Virus record (IMG/VR): IMGVR_UViG_3300025137_004231
Location: 1 to 27,777 of that record
DNA from: a virus
Reading direction: 5' to 3' (one strand)
Length of the DNA stretch: 27,777 nt
In this document: positions 1 to 8,465 of the stretch, one piece after another
Layout of the letters: each line of letters opens with the position of its first letter
Numbering within the stretch: the stretch's first letter is position 1
Notes under the pieces: model-generated
Told to the model about the DNA's origin: nothing
Seen by the model: only the letters and a program-made list of their open reading frames with translations
Databases searched by the model: none
Translations under genes and position numbers: made by a program

Positions 1-2192
1 CTTTCATCACCCTTTTTGTAGATGATCTTTTCTAGCTGATCCATACCACCAGTGACAATACCAATTGGTGTGTAGTCATTGATGTATTCTAAGTGGTTAG
101 CTAGGTATCTAGGAAATGGCATGTCTAAACCAGAGGAGATAACAAAAGGCATTTGTTTGTGTAGCCTTTGGATCTCTTGAGCACCCTTACCAAAGAGAGA
201 GTTGTCACCCCTAAAGTCTCTCTGAAAAGTAAATCTCTTAGCATAATCTGAAGCCTCAGACAAAATGCCAGAGGATCTTAGTGCTTCTAAGTCTGTGTGT
301 ATCTCTAAGTATTCCTTAAAGTTTCTACCAAGGGCAGGATTATTTAGCTCTCGTAGTCTTCTATCAACAGCCCCATAGAATGAACCCTGTTTAAACACTG
401 AGTCTGTTGCCATGTTCAAAGTGTTAAAAAATCTACCTGCCTTTGACATAAGACTGTTAGAATTAACAGCGTCACCTATTCTTTGTGACTCATAAAATAA
501 TTGTGAAAACTCAGCAGGTGCATCCTCCATTAACATAGCAGAAAGAACTTCAGACTCTTTTTTGTTTACTGTAAATCCTTTGAGAATAGACAGAGTGTTT
601 CCTGTCCATCGTCTTTTAACCTTACCATCTGCTCCTCGTGAACCAAGAGTAACATTCATTACATCTTTCCAGAAAGCATCTGACATATCAATAAAAGTAT
701 TGCCTACGCCTGTAGCTACGTTAGCTATAGTTGTTCCAAGCTGAGAAGTCATAAATGCAATACGCATACCATCAAGATCTTGTACACCCTCATAGCCTTT
801 TCTTATAAAACCTTTGCCTTTAGCCTCGTTAATTGTGTCAAGGATTTGATTACCAGTAAACACTGATGCACCATTACTAGAAAGAATATCAATGTCCTGT
901 ACAATTGCTTTCTTAATCCTTGAACCTTCAGCAAGGATAGAACCTGCTCTAGATAGTTCTGCCATCCACACGTAGGACAACTCTTGAGCAGTTAGATTAT
1001 ATCTTTTTCTAATATCAGATATTTGTTGATTTGATATTGATCCATTCTCAAGACCTTCTGAAACAGCCTCTGTTATTCTTTGACCAGGTTTTACTTTTAA
1101 AGCTTGTCTCATTTCAATACTTGCTGCTGCAATACCTCGTATGGCATTCATGTCTAGTCCAGGAGCAATCTCAGTATTGTCTGCAGCATTCAACATTCGA
1201 TCAAAGATTTCTCTTCCAAGAGCTACTTGATCTTCTGGTAACTTATCTAATTTTACATTCTGATTTTTTGCCCTGAGAACAGCAGCAAGATCTGCCATAG
1301 AGGTCATGGTTTCATTGATCTCAATGGTACTTGTACCAGACTTCTGCGCTTGTTTGATTCTATTTAAGGCTACCTTTGCAACTTCTTCAGACCTAATGTT
1401 TGCTTTCTCAGCCTGATCAACGATCATATCCATAGCTTTATTTTTTGTACTCTGATTCCAAGCCCCACCTATACCACCAAGAGTAGATCCAATGGTTCCA
1501 TCTATTGTTGCATCTAAAGCAAGATCACCTAGTCCATACTCATAGCCTTCTATAACTTCTTTCTTTGTTTCACCTCTACCATAAGAACCCACGCCACCAA
1601 GAGTACCCTCTTGTACAAAAGAAATACCTCCTGCTTTTAGAGCAGCACTCCCTACAGTATTTGTTTTAACACCCTCTTTAATTGTTTGCTTTGCAATCCC
1701 TGACTCCAACATTTTCTGAGCGTACTTTCTAATGCTCATCTGTGTTGCTTTAGACGCAGCCTTTGCTACGATCTTTGATCCAACACCAAGCCCAAACGTA
1801 GCTACAGTAAAACCAGTAGAAGGAGCAGAAGCCAGAGCAGAGAGGTAATCCCAGGCTCCTTCAATAACACCAGTACCCCCACCATCTGACTTATCATACG
1901 CATTCATTAGCTTCCCAAAAGCCATGAGACCTTCCTCAGTGGCATTGTCATCATCGTAACCAAGACCTCGCTTAACGTAGTTTAAGTCAAAGATTGCAGT
2001 GCTCTCATTCATGTCTTGCCAACGCATGTGTTGAACAAAATCATTTGCTAACTGTTCAGTATCTTCTATTTTTTTATCAGAGTATGTGTATCGCCCACCC
2101 TGAAAGAAAGACTTTAAGTCCTGCTCAAACTCCTCGTTGCCAAGAAGATCCATGAAGTCTTTTTCTTCAATTTCTTTTAAATAAGTAGCCAT
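1..2192 (-). CDS. Large internal virion / DNA-ejection-type protein, 3' end cut by window edge
   Basis: An open minus-strand frame runs from an ATG at 2192 to the window edge without a stop, giving at least 730 residues. The N-terminus is charged (starts MATYLKEIEEKDFMDLLG). Glycine-rich hydrophobic stretches follow at about residues 112-145, 180-205 and 221-245, with helical, charged sequence after that. This pattern suits the very large ejection proteins that podoviruses store in the capsid and insert into the cell envelope, but I see no catalytic motif and cannot name a family. An AGGAT Shine-Dalgarno sits six bases before the ATG. The start overlaps the upstream gene's stop as TAATG, so translation is probably coupled. 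It is the last visible gene of the internal-protein group. Confidence 0.75.
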   Translation of the reverse strand, partial: MATYLKEIEEKDFMDLLGNEEFEQDLKSFFQGGRYTYSDKKIEDTEQLANDFVQHMRWQDMNESTAIFDLNYVKRGLGYDDDNATEEGLMAFGKLMNAYDKSDGGGTGVIEGAWDYLSALASAPSTGFTVATFGLGVGSKIVAKAASKATQMSIRKYAQKMLESGIAKQTIKEGVKTNTVGSAALKAGGISFVQEGTLGGVGSYGRGETKKEVIEGYEYGLGDLALDATIDGTIGSTLGGIGGAWNQSTKNKAMDMIVDQAEKANIRSEEVAKVALNRIKQAQKSGTSTIEINETMTSMADLAAVLRAKNQNVKLDKLPEDQVALGREIFDRMLNAADNTEIAPGLDMNAIRGIAAASIEMRQALKVKPGQRITEAVSEGLENGSISNQQISDIRKRYNLTAQELSYVWMAELSRAGSILAEGSRIKKAIVQDIDILSSNGASVFTGNQILDTINEAKGKGFIRKGYEGVQDLDGMRIAFMTSQLGTTIANVATGVGNTFIDMSDAFWKDVMNVTLGSRGADGKVKRRWTGNTLSILKGFTVNKKESEVLSAMLMEDAPAEFSQLFYESQRIGDAVNSNSLMSKAGRFFNTLNMATDSVFKQGSFYGAVDRRLRELNNPALGRNFKEYLEIHTDLEALRSSGILSEASDYAKRFTFQRDFRGDNSLFGKGAQEIQRLHKQMPFVISSGLDMPFPRYLANHLEYINDYTPIGIVTGGMDQLEKIIYKKGDE

Positions 2193-3094
2193 TAATTATC
2201 CTGTGGTATAGATACATTTCCCCAGTCAAAGTCTGGTTTTTTCAACGCCTCATCTAAATACTGATTTACAAGAGATGCCTCTAAACCATCTATCTGACTA
2301 GCAGGTGTAACTTTATCTATTACAAACTGAGAAGCACCCACTGTGCTAAGATTGTTAAAAGGATCTTGGCTTATTTCTGTAGCCTTTTTAGCAAGGTTAT
2401 TAAATAAGAATTGAACTTCTTCACTACCATCTACCTCAGACTTTACATACCAATCCCCATCGTTAGTTCTATCAAACATATCTTGATACATAACATTGAG
2501 GGCGTTACCTAAAATTGAATTTATATTTTTAAATTCTGAGTCAGTAATAACTGAACCTTTACCTACTGTAATACCAAACTTGTTATCAATGCTTGTAGAG
2601 TTACTACCCCCCATATAATTAATTAGGTTGGCAAGTTCTGTATCAAAACTAGCTTGGTCTGTGGCTTGATAGGCTCTAAGAAAAGCGTTCTCTTGATCTT
2701 CTACAGACTCAAGTGGTCCAGACAAACCTGCAGCTACAGCCTTAGCTAACTCCTCATCATCATCAATCCTAGCCTCTAAACCTGAAGTTAGGTTGGGAAT
2801 GTAGGTTGGATCTAAGTCTTTCTTTAAATCAGTTATGTTTTGTAGTATAAACTCTAATTGACCAGTTAACTCTAGGGCTGTCGCAGCACGTTCACTGAAT
2901 TGCATCCCCATAGCAGCATCAATTCTAGCAGTTCGTTCTCCTGCTGCCTCTGTTCTGTCTGCTATACGTTGCATCAAATCAGGAAGAATTTGATCCTTAC
3001 GTTTCTCTAGTAGTGACTGCATAAATTCATCAGCCCTAGTTGCTGCGTCTTCCTGGCGATTTACTTCGTTTACTACACCTTGTAAAAATCCCAT
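2192..3094 (-). CDS. Unrecognised virion-module protein, 300 aa
   Basis: I do not recognise a family. The first 110 residues are highly charged and probably helical or coiled-coil (Glu/Arg/Gln-rich, with the motif MQRIADRTEAAGERTARID near residues 41-59). The remainder is a mixed acidic region without cysteine, signal peptide or membrane span. The start at 3094 follows GAGGA by seven bases. The gene lies two bases after the preceding gene and overlaps the next start as TAATG. Position between a lysozyme-like gene and a large ejection-type protein suggests a small internal virion or ejection protein. That role is inferred from context only. Confidence 0.7.
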   Translation of the reverse strand: MGFLQGVVNEVNRQEDAATRADEFMQSLLEKRKDQILPDLMQRIADRTEAAGERTARIDAAMGMQFSERAATALELTGQLEFILQNITDLKKDLDPTYIPNLTSGLEARIDDDEELAKAVAAGLSGPLESVEDQENAFLRAYQATDQASFDTELANLINYMGGSNSTSIDNKFGITVGKGSVITDSEFKNINSILGNALNVMYQDMFDRTNDGDWYVKSEVDGSEEVQFLFNNLAKKATEISQDPFNNLSTVGASQFVIDKVTPASQIDGLEASLVNQYLDEALKKPDFDWGNVSIPQDN

Positions 3095-3096
3095 GC

Positions 3097-3789
3097 TTAC
3101 GTCCTCGCCATCAGACCTTTAGGTGCAGCCTTTGGCTCACCCAGATCCATTTCCATCTGTTGTTTAGGTTCTTCTCGTGGAGCCTGGTCTATCTTAGGTT
3201 TACTTCCTTTACCTTTTCCAAGCATACTCTTAACAAGAGCGATCTCTTTTCTGTCTTTATCTTTTTCATCAGGCTCAAAGCCTGTCTTATAAGTAACACC
3301 TACCTCATCAGCTACATCAACAATAAAGTCGTGAATAGTAGGGGCAATGATAAGGCTCACATCAATGCTGTGTATACCCTCAGTTACTGCGCTACGTAGA
3401 ATACCCTCAGTAAGAGTGCGAACATCCACACCCTTCTGAAGTAGAAGCATGGCTGTGTCTAGTCTTTCTACATCATTAAGACGTGTGAGGTGTAAGCGCA
3501 GTGCATCTTCAGGATCAGTAATCTCTGGTGGTCTCTCATAGGGTCTGTTCTTTGGTTCAGCAGTAAGAGATTGACCAGGTATAGGTCTCTGAAATGTTTT
3601 AGGACTTGGCTGACCCATAGGCTTTCTAGGTTTCTTTGCTACATTTGCTACAGGTGGTCTACTACGTTTCTGAAATCCTCTAGGACTTGGTGTCCCCATA
3701 GGTTTATTAGGTGGCTGACCAATCATAGGATTATCGTAAACCTTTGCAGCCTGGGGATTCATCTGTTGTCTTGCTCTTGGTGCTATCAT
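3097..3789 (-). CDS. Unrecognised virion-module protein with Pro-rich duplicated motif, 230 aa
   Basis: No family recognised. Residues 1-85 are basic, proline-rich and probably disordered. They carry two copies of a KPMG(T/Q)PSP(R/K)xFQ motif at about residues 29-41 and 56-68. Residues 90-170 look like a compact helical domain, with hydrophobic stretches around 143-165. The C-terminal 60 residues are again charged, Lys/Glu/Pro-rich and disordered. The ATG at 3789 overlaps the lysozyme-like gene's stop as ATGA and has AAGGA eight bases upstream. The disordered-folded-disordered layout and the neighbours suggest a structural or assembly role, not proven by the sequence. Confidence 0.7.
   Translation of the reverse strand: MIAPRARQQMNPQAAKVYDNPMIGQPPNKPMGTPSPRGFQKRSRPPVANVAKKPRKPMGQPSPKTFQRPIPGQSLTAEPKNRPYERPPEITDPEDALRLHLTRLNDVERLDTAMLLLQKGVDVRTLTEGILRSAVTEGIHSIDVSLIIAPTIHDFIVDVADEVGVTYKTGFEPDEKDKDRKEIALVKSMLGKGKGSKPKIDQAPREEPKQQMEMDLGEPKAAPKGLMART
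3586..3705 (-). repeat. Imperfect direct repeat of 33 bases inside the Pro-rich protein gene
   Basis: Plus-strand segments 3589-3621 and 3670-3702 both begin CTGAAAT and both contain AGGACTTGG and CCCATAGG at the same offsets. They match at roughly 26 of 33 positions. They encode the duplicated KPMGxPSP motif. Confidence 0.8.
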
Positions 3790-4538
3790 GATTCGTATCC
3801 TTGAGTAAATAATTTGGCTTCAGCTTGTCTACGCTTTGTTAGACCCTTAGCAGTTACAAGCTTACCATTTCTATCTCTCATCTTATTGTACTCTAAAATC
3901 ATTTCTGAAATCTCTCCATCCCCACGAGTTCCATCCTCTGTAAGACTATCAATAGATCCAATGTTGTAAGCAAAGATTGTTAGTGCATCAACTTGATGGG
4001 GTTGCCAGTTATACCCATGCTCTTCCCTATGATCTACTACCATACTACGAAACTTATTAAACTCTGTTTTAAGTTTAGCCTCAGCTTCTTCCTTTGTAAT
4101 TGAAGCATCTTCACCTGAGGCTTTAGAACCATATCCAATAGCCCAGTGATCTACATCCCAGTAAGCTTTTTCTCTGTAACCCTCAAACTCTCTGATGATT
4201 GAGAGAGGATCTCCAGTTGAGATAATATCAGGGTCAACATCAATGTCTTTGTCTGCGTCAATTACTGTTTCATATCCCTGGGGTAAACTAGCCTTTTCAT
4301 TAGGCATAGATTCTTTATAGTCTTGAAGAGAACTACGATAGTACCCTGTAGCCTCACCACCACTTTCACTGGATGAAGCCCTCTCTACAGAAGGAAGCAA
4401 AGAAGTATCTATCTCACCCAAGGCTCTTTGTGCTTGTGCCTTAGAAGATCCAACAGCGTACTTTGTTCTTTTACGCGCAGTTCTTTGAGATGCTTTAGGC
4501 TCTTCTCTTTCCATTTGATCTAATCTGTATGTAGTCAT
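3786..4538 (-). CDS. GH24 lysozyme-like protein (virion-associated or endolysin), 250 aa
   Basis: Residues about 109-250 resemble phage T4/P22-type lysozymes (glycoside hydrolase 24), which cut the MurNAc-GlcNAc bond of peptidoglycan. Visible marks are the FEG catalytic Glu (E119), Asp nine residues later (D128), IGYG, QVDALTIFAYNIG, and a late LTKRRQAEAKLF motif. The Thr expected just before IGYG is Ala (A133), and the usual His after GYG is Ser, so activity may be reduced or altered. The first 105 residues are charged and disordered. I chose the ATG at 4538, thirteen bases after the previous stop, with only a weak GGGA upstream. A TTG at 4613 with a perfect AGGAGG would add a hydrophobic N-terminus. 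Placement among ejection proteins favours a virion-borne lysozyme; endolysin is the alternative. Confidence 0.8.
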   Translation of the reverse strand: MTTYRLDQMEREEPKASQRTARKRTKYAVGSSKAQAQRALGEIDTSLLPSVERASSSESGGEATGYYRSSLQDYKESMPNEKASLPQGYETVIDADKDIDVDPDIISTGDPLSIIREFEGYREKAYWDVDHWAIGYGSKASGEDASITKEEAEAKLKTEFNKFRSMVVDHREEHGYNWQPHQVDALTIFAYNIGSIDSLTEDGTRGDGEISEMILEYNKMRDRNGKLVTAKGLTKRRQAEAKLFTQGYES

Positions 4539-4551
4539 TATGTATATCCCA

Positions 4552-7329
4552 CTATGAACCAAAAATAGACTTAAAATCAGAAGAGAAAAACACTTTAGTA
4601 AGAAGTTCACCAAGGGCTGTATCCTCCTGTGAGTCTAGTTGTGCCATAACTGATTCCAGTTGTTTGTCTGCCATAAGAATACTTAATGCACGATCTGCTA
4701 CATTCTCACTCTGGGTAAATGCGTAGTCCATCAAGTCTCGTTCTCTCTGCCATACTTCATCTAACGATTTTATAGTAAGCCCATTAACTGTTTGTGCATA
4801 GTCCATGTTGGACTCGTTAGCAGCAGAAGTATTTATAGTTGATAAATTTTGTCTCCACTGTGCATTAGCTTGAGCAACTACAAGGTAGTTTTGAGCATTA
4901 AACATTTCTCTTTGATTTTGAATAGTAGCATTAAACTCTAACAGTGCGTTAACTTCGTCAGCATTATACTGCTTCATAGCATTTACTTGCGCTGCGTTAA
5001 ACTGATTTACTGAAGCAGCTAGGTTAGCAAAGAACTGATTAGTTTGATTTTCACTTGTTGCATTAAACTGTAAGGAAGCATTTGTAGCAGCCTGGTCAGA
5101 AAGAATACTACTAACTAGAGACTGGTTCTTAAACATTGCAGTCTGTTGAGAATTGTTTAAGTTAGCCATGTCTACCTGTAAAAAGTTTTGTGCATTCTGT
5201 ACTTCAGCCTGTTGTCTATTATTTAGATTAGACATATCTATCTGTGATAGTGCTGCAGCCTCTGACATAATTAGTGCTTGTTTATTAGTAAGATTTTGTA
5301 ATGCCATTGTGTTAGCAGCTTTAGAATTTTCCAAAGCAATTTGCTGTTGAGCAGTAAAGTTCATGTTGGCAATCTCAGCTACTTTAGCAGCATTCAAAAC
5401 CTTAGCCTGGAATGCTTGATCAAAGTCTATCTGTAAAAACTTAGCTCTCTGTTCTGCTTTAAACAAGGCTGTCTGTTGTTTGTTGCTTGCATCAATCTGA
5501 GCAATAGGAAGAGCAGCTTCCATAGCAGCCTGAACTATAGCCTGACCTGCCAAGCTAGATGCGCCTAGACCACGAGCAGCCATCGTAGCAGTAGCTGCCC
5601 TCATAGATCCTGCTGCCCATGCAGGGGTCTGCCCCCCATCAAACTGTTGCATCAAAGAAGCTAGTTCATTCTGTACAGATGCAGCCTGTATCTCACCAGT
5701 CCCAAATGCTTGACCTACCTGAGCCTGATTTACACCAGTCTCTTTAACCATCTCCCCAGTTTGTTCTGTCCTAGTGGGTTTTCCTGTTACGTCTTTTGAT
5801 TGTGATGTCGCTGCATCAAGATTTGATACTGCAGTACCAGTCTGTTGTTGAGCAGTTATAGTATCAGATAAATCTGCAATTTCTTCAGGCGTCATACTTG
5901 CCACAGCAGTTTTAATATCAGAGTATGCTTTGTCTGCGTTTATTGTTTTTGTTGATTTTTGAGTAGGGGTATCAGCAGTTGTAGCAGAACTAATCTGTGC
6001 TACCTGATCAGACTGAACCATAGGTGCAGTAGGTAAAGACTGTCCTGCTGTGGACTCAATGACTGAACCATAAGCATTGGGATCAATGTAAGCAACAGGA
6101 GAAGCACCTACAGCCCCACCTGGGGCTACGTAAGTTTGAGCAAGTAAGTTTCTTTGAGCCTGTTCAAGATCATCTCTAGTTACAGCAGTTCCTCCTGGAC
6201 TAAATCCTTGTACAGCACCACCTGTATTCATATTAACATAGCCTACTGGGGGTGGATCTGAACTTTGACTATCAGACCCCTCAGTTGTAGTAGATGTATT
6301 ATCAGTGCCAAATTGTTTTACTCTGTAGTAACCTGGTGGGATAGGTTGTGCAGGAACACCATTGATATGTTGTATATACATAGACATACCCATGCTGTTT
6401 CTATATAAAACATTTTCAAACACAGGGCCATTTTGTTGTTCTTGAATTGTCTGTGGTTGATAGTACTGCTGTTGGTCTAAGGCTCTTTGATTAAACTGAT
6501 CAGCCTGTCGATCAAGACCTTGTTCGTATGTGGGGATTGCTACTTCAGTCATACCATCTTGACTAGTTCCAATTGCTGTTGTTGCACCAATGTTAGGAGT
6601 TCCTGCTACGTATGGTGTAATTTGAGGAGCAGATACTCCAGTATTGTTAGCTCCCATCCCAGTTTGATTTCCACCAGTCTGACCAAGAGTAACATTACCT
6701 GTCACTAGATCATCTGCAGATGTAATTATTGCTTTCTTTTTCTTTAACTGTTCTGCCCACTGCAAAGAATTTTCATATATAGGTCTACCTTCATTAAAGG
6801 TAGCTGCTCTAGTCTCTTGATCATCATAGGACTCATTGTATTTTTCTGCTGCAGGTTCTTGCCACTCACTAACATTTGAAGGAGTTAAAGCAACAGTTGA
6901 TTCAGTTGTTAAACCCTGTTCTGACAGAAGATCTTCTATTAACTGTGCATTAGCAATATTATCATTCACCATAAATTTATATGGCTCACCAGTATTAGGA
7001 TCAATTTTACCTGAATACTCTTTAAGATTTTCAGTGGTACTTTCTAAGTATCCATACTCATTCATAGCAGTTTGTACTGCTGTATGATGGGCAAGAAGAC
7101 CTGCATCTACAGGTGCATTAGTTACAGTTGAATACTGATAGAACTGATTAGTGCCTGGGCGATACCCATAAGACTCAAGCAAAGACTGCCTTTGCATATA
7201 AGCATCAGAAGCGTTTGTATCAATGCCAACAGCTTCCATAGCAGCGTTAATGTCTTCTGTGGAAACACCAGTGGTCTGTGCTGCATAAGCCATATCAGCC
7301 AGTGCTGTAATTTGTTCTGTAGTAGCCAT
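4552..7329 (-). CDS. Large virion-module protein with Asn/Gln-rich coiled-coil C-terminal half, 925 aa
   Basis: The N-terminal 150 residues are helical (MATTEQITALADMAYAAQTT...). Residues about 150-480 are low-complexity, Gln/Thr/Gly/Pro-rich linker. From about 560 to 870 the protein is a long, nearly proline-free helical region of short Asn/Gln/Ala-rich repeats, such as QVDMANLNNSQQTAMF and QFNATSENQTNQFF. There are no cysteines or enzymatic motifs. Its length, repetitive helices and position before the lysozyme-like gene suit an internal or ejection protein of a podovirus-like particle; a tape-measure-like role is less likely without a long-tail module. The ATG at 7329 has AAGG eight bases upstream, near the hldD stop. 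It is the first virion gene after the sugar cassette. Confidence 0.75.
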   Translation of the reverse strand: MATTEQITALADMAYAAQTTGVSTEDINAAMEAVGIDTNASDAYMQRQSLLESYGYRPGTNQFYQYSTVTNAPVDAGLLAHHTAVQTAMNEYGYLESTTENLKEYSGKIDPNTGEPYKFMVNDNIANAQLIEDLLSEQGLTTESTVALTPSNVSEWQEPAAEKYNESYDDQETRAATFNEGRPIYENSLQWAEQLKKKKAIITSADDLVTGNVTLGQTGGNQTGMGANNTGVSAPQITPYVAGTPNIGATTAIGTSQDGMTEVAIPTYEQGLDRQADQFNQRALDQQQYYQPQTIQEQQNGPVFENVLYRNSMGMSMYIQHINGVPAQPIPPGYYRVKQFGTDNTSTTTEGSDSQSSDPPPVGYVNMNTGGAVQGFSPGGTAVTRDDLEQAQRNLLAQTYVAPGGAVGASPVAYIDPNAYGSVIESTAGQSLPTAPMVQSDQVAQISSATTADTPTQKSTKTINADKAYSDIKTAVASMTPEEIADLSDTITAQQQTGTAVSNLDAATSQSKDVTGKPTRTEQTGEMVKETGVNQAQVGQAFGTGEIQAASVQNELASLMQQFDGGQTPAWAAGSMRAATATMAARGLGASSLAGQAIVQAAMEAALPIAQIDASNKQQTALFKAEQRAKFLQIDFDQAFQAKVLNAAKVAEIANMNFTAQQQIALENSKAANTMALQNLTNKQALIMSEAAALSQIDMSNLNNRQQAEVQNAQNFLQVDMANLNNSQQTAMFKNQSLVSSILSDQAATNASLQFNATSENQTNQFFANLAASVNQFNAAQVNAMKQYNADEVNALLEFNATIQNQREMFNAQNYLVVAQANAQWRQNLSTINTSAANESNMDYAQTVNGLTIKSLDEVWQRERDLMDYAFTQSENVADRALSILMADKQLESVMAQLDSQEDTALGELLTKVFFSSDFKSIFGS

Positions 7330-7338
7330 GTTTGTACC

Positions 7339-8112
7339 TTAAATTGATATCGTCTGCCAAAGTTTTACAGTATCTGCCCTAGTAAAATTCTGATAACTGT
7401 CCTTTAAATTTTCTGGCATATCTATCCATTCAATAGATGCACCTGTTTCTTTACATATATCTATAGCAACCTCATAAAAACTTCTTTCAAAACCTGTACC
7501 CACGTTCCAGACACCTGACTTTTCTATAGAGAAAAACTTTTGATGATACTCTATAATCTTGTCTACGTGAATAAAATCCCTGTAAAAATATTCTGAGTTC
7601 TTGAATAGTTTTATCTTCCCAGTTTCTTTTGCTTGCTTTCTAAACTTAGTATGTGGACTTGCCTGTTCTCCCTTGTGTTCCTCATTAGGACCATACACAT
7701 TAAAGTATCTGAATACTTGAGCAGTGATGGGAGCCTTTCTATACTTGATATAGTTTTCAAATATAGCCTTGCTTCTAGCGTAGTGATTGAGAGGATCTAG
7801 AACTGCAGTCTCTTTAAAGCCACAAGGATCTAATCCATATACTGATGCACTACTAGCAAACTGAAAGTTGATACCCCTATCTATACAGTCTTCAAATAAA
7901 TAAATAGAGGACTCAATATTCTGTACTGTTATCTTACGTATGTCTTTCTCTGTAGTAGAGCTTACTGCTCCTAAGTGTATTACCCAGTCAAGACCATCCA
8001 GTATTGGGTACTGATTACCATACTCGTAAGTAGAAATCTGATGTTTATATTTTAGGGCATTGACCATGTTCTGACCAATGAACCCTTTGCTACCAGTAAC
8101 TAGTATCTTCAT
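7339..8112 (-). CDS. hldD: ADP-L-glycero-D-manno-heptose 6-epimerase (HldD), 257 aa
   Basis: Converts ADP-D,D-heptose to ADP-L,D-heptose, the last step of the nucleotide-heptose pathway, in the cytoplasm. It is an extended short-chain dehydrogenase/reductase. Seen directly: NAD-binding GSKGFIG at residues 7-13, ASSASVYG with catalytic Ser near 88, YARSK with Y111 and K115, RYFNVYGP at 135-142, the HldD-type HKG with K147, RDF near 178, and NVGTG near 203. The order and spacing follow E. coli HldD (310 aa). The protein is shorter, mainly because about 25 C-terminal residues after the ADTVKLW segment are missing and the region after the nucleotide-binding strand is compact. Its start overlaps the cupin stop as ATGA. 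It ends the sugar cassette, nine bases before the next virion gene. Confidence 0.93.
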   Translation of the reverse strand: MKILVTGSKGFIGQNMVNALKYKHQISTYEYGNQYPILDGLDWVIHLGAVSSTTEKDIRKITVQNIESSIYLFEDCIDRGINFQFASSASVYGLDPCGFKETAVLDPLNHYARSKAIFENYIKYRKAPITAQVFRYFNVYGPNEEHKGEQASPHTKFRKQAKETGKIKLFKNSEYFYRDFIHVDKIIEYHQKFFSIEKSGVWNVGTGFERSFYEVAIDICKETGASIEWIDMPENLKDSYQNFTRADTVKLWQTISI

Positions 8113-8465
8113 GCTTGACTGTCACCCTTACCTACTCTGTAATTATCTTCTACAGAGTCAGGGGTAGATACTTCTAGGATTGTACCCTCTTCTAAGCAAA
8201 TGATCTGATGAGGCACAAGAGTCGCATTCGTCCAGGCTTCGCCCTCACCCAGGGACTCAATGTTAACAGTGGCGTCTTCTGTGTCAATCCAATGCACTTC
8301 AAACTTGCCTGATAAAACGTACCAACTCTCTTCCTTATCCTTGTGGAAGTGCATAGAGAATTTAGCGCCAGAATTAAAAGATAAAAACTTACTACAATAC
8401 TTGTCATTTGTTACCCATATTAGTTCAGATCCCCAACCTTTTTTAACAAAACCCTCAAGTCTCAT
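8109..8465 (-). CDS. Small single-domain cupin, probable sugar-modifying protein, 118 aa
   Basis: A textbook cupin motif 1 is present: GAKFSMHFHKDKEESWYVLSG fits G-X5-H-X-H-X4-E-X6-G around residues 33-53, supplying two His and a Glu to bind a divalent metal. Motif 2 is partial, with PHQI near residue 88. Such small cupins include isomerases, epimerases and C-terminal domains of mannose-6-phosphate isomerases, so the reaction cannot be told from sequence. It overlaps the kinase gene by 11 bases and the hldD gene by four, so it is coupled to heptose synthesis and most likely acts on a heptose or related sugar. The start has GAGG six bases upstream. A nucleotide-sugar epimerase or isomerase is plausible; a purely regulatory role cannot be excluded. 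Confidence 0.8.
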   Translation of the reverse strand: MRLEGFVKKGWGSELIWVTNDKYCSKFLSFNSGAKFSMHFHKDKEESWYVLSGKFEVHWIDTEDATVNIESLGEGEAWTNATLVPHQIICLEEGTILEVSTPDSVEDNYRVGKGDSQA

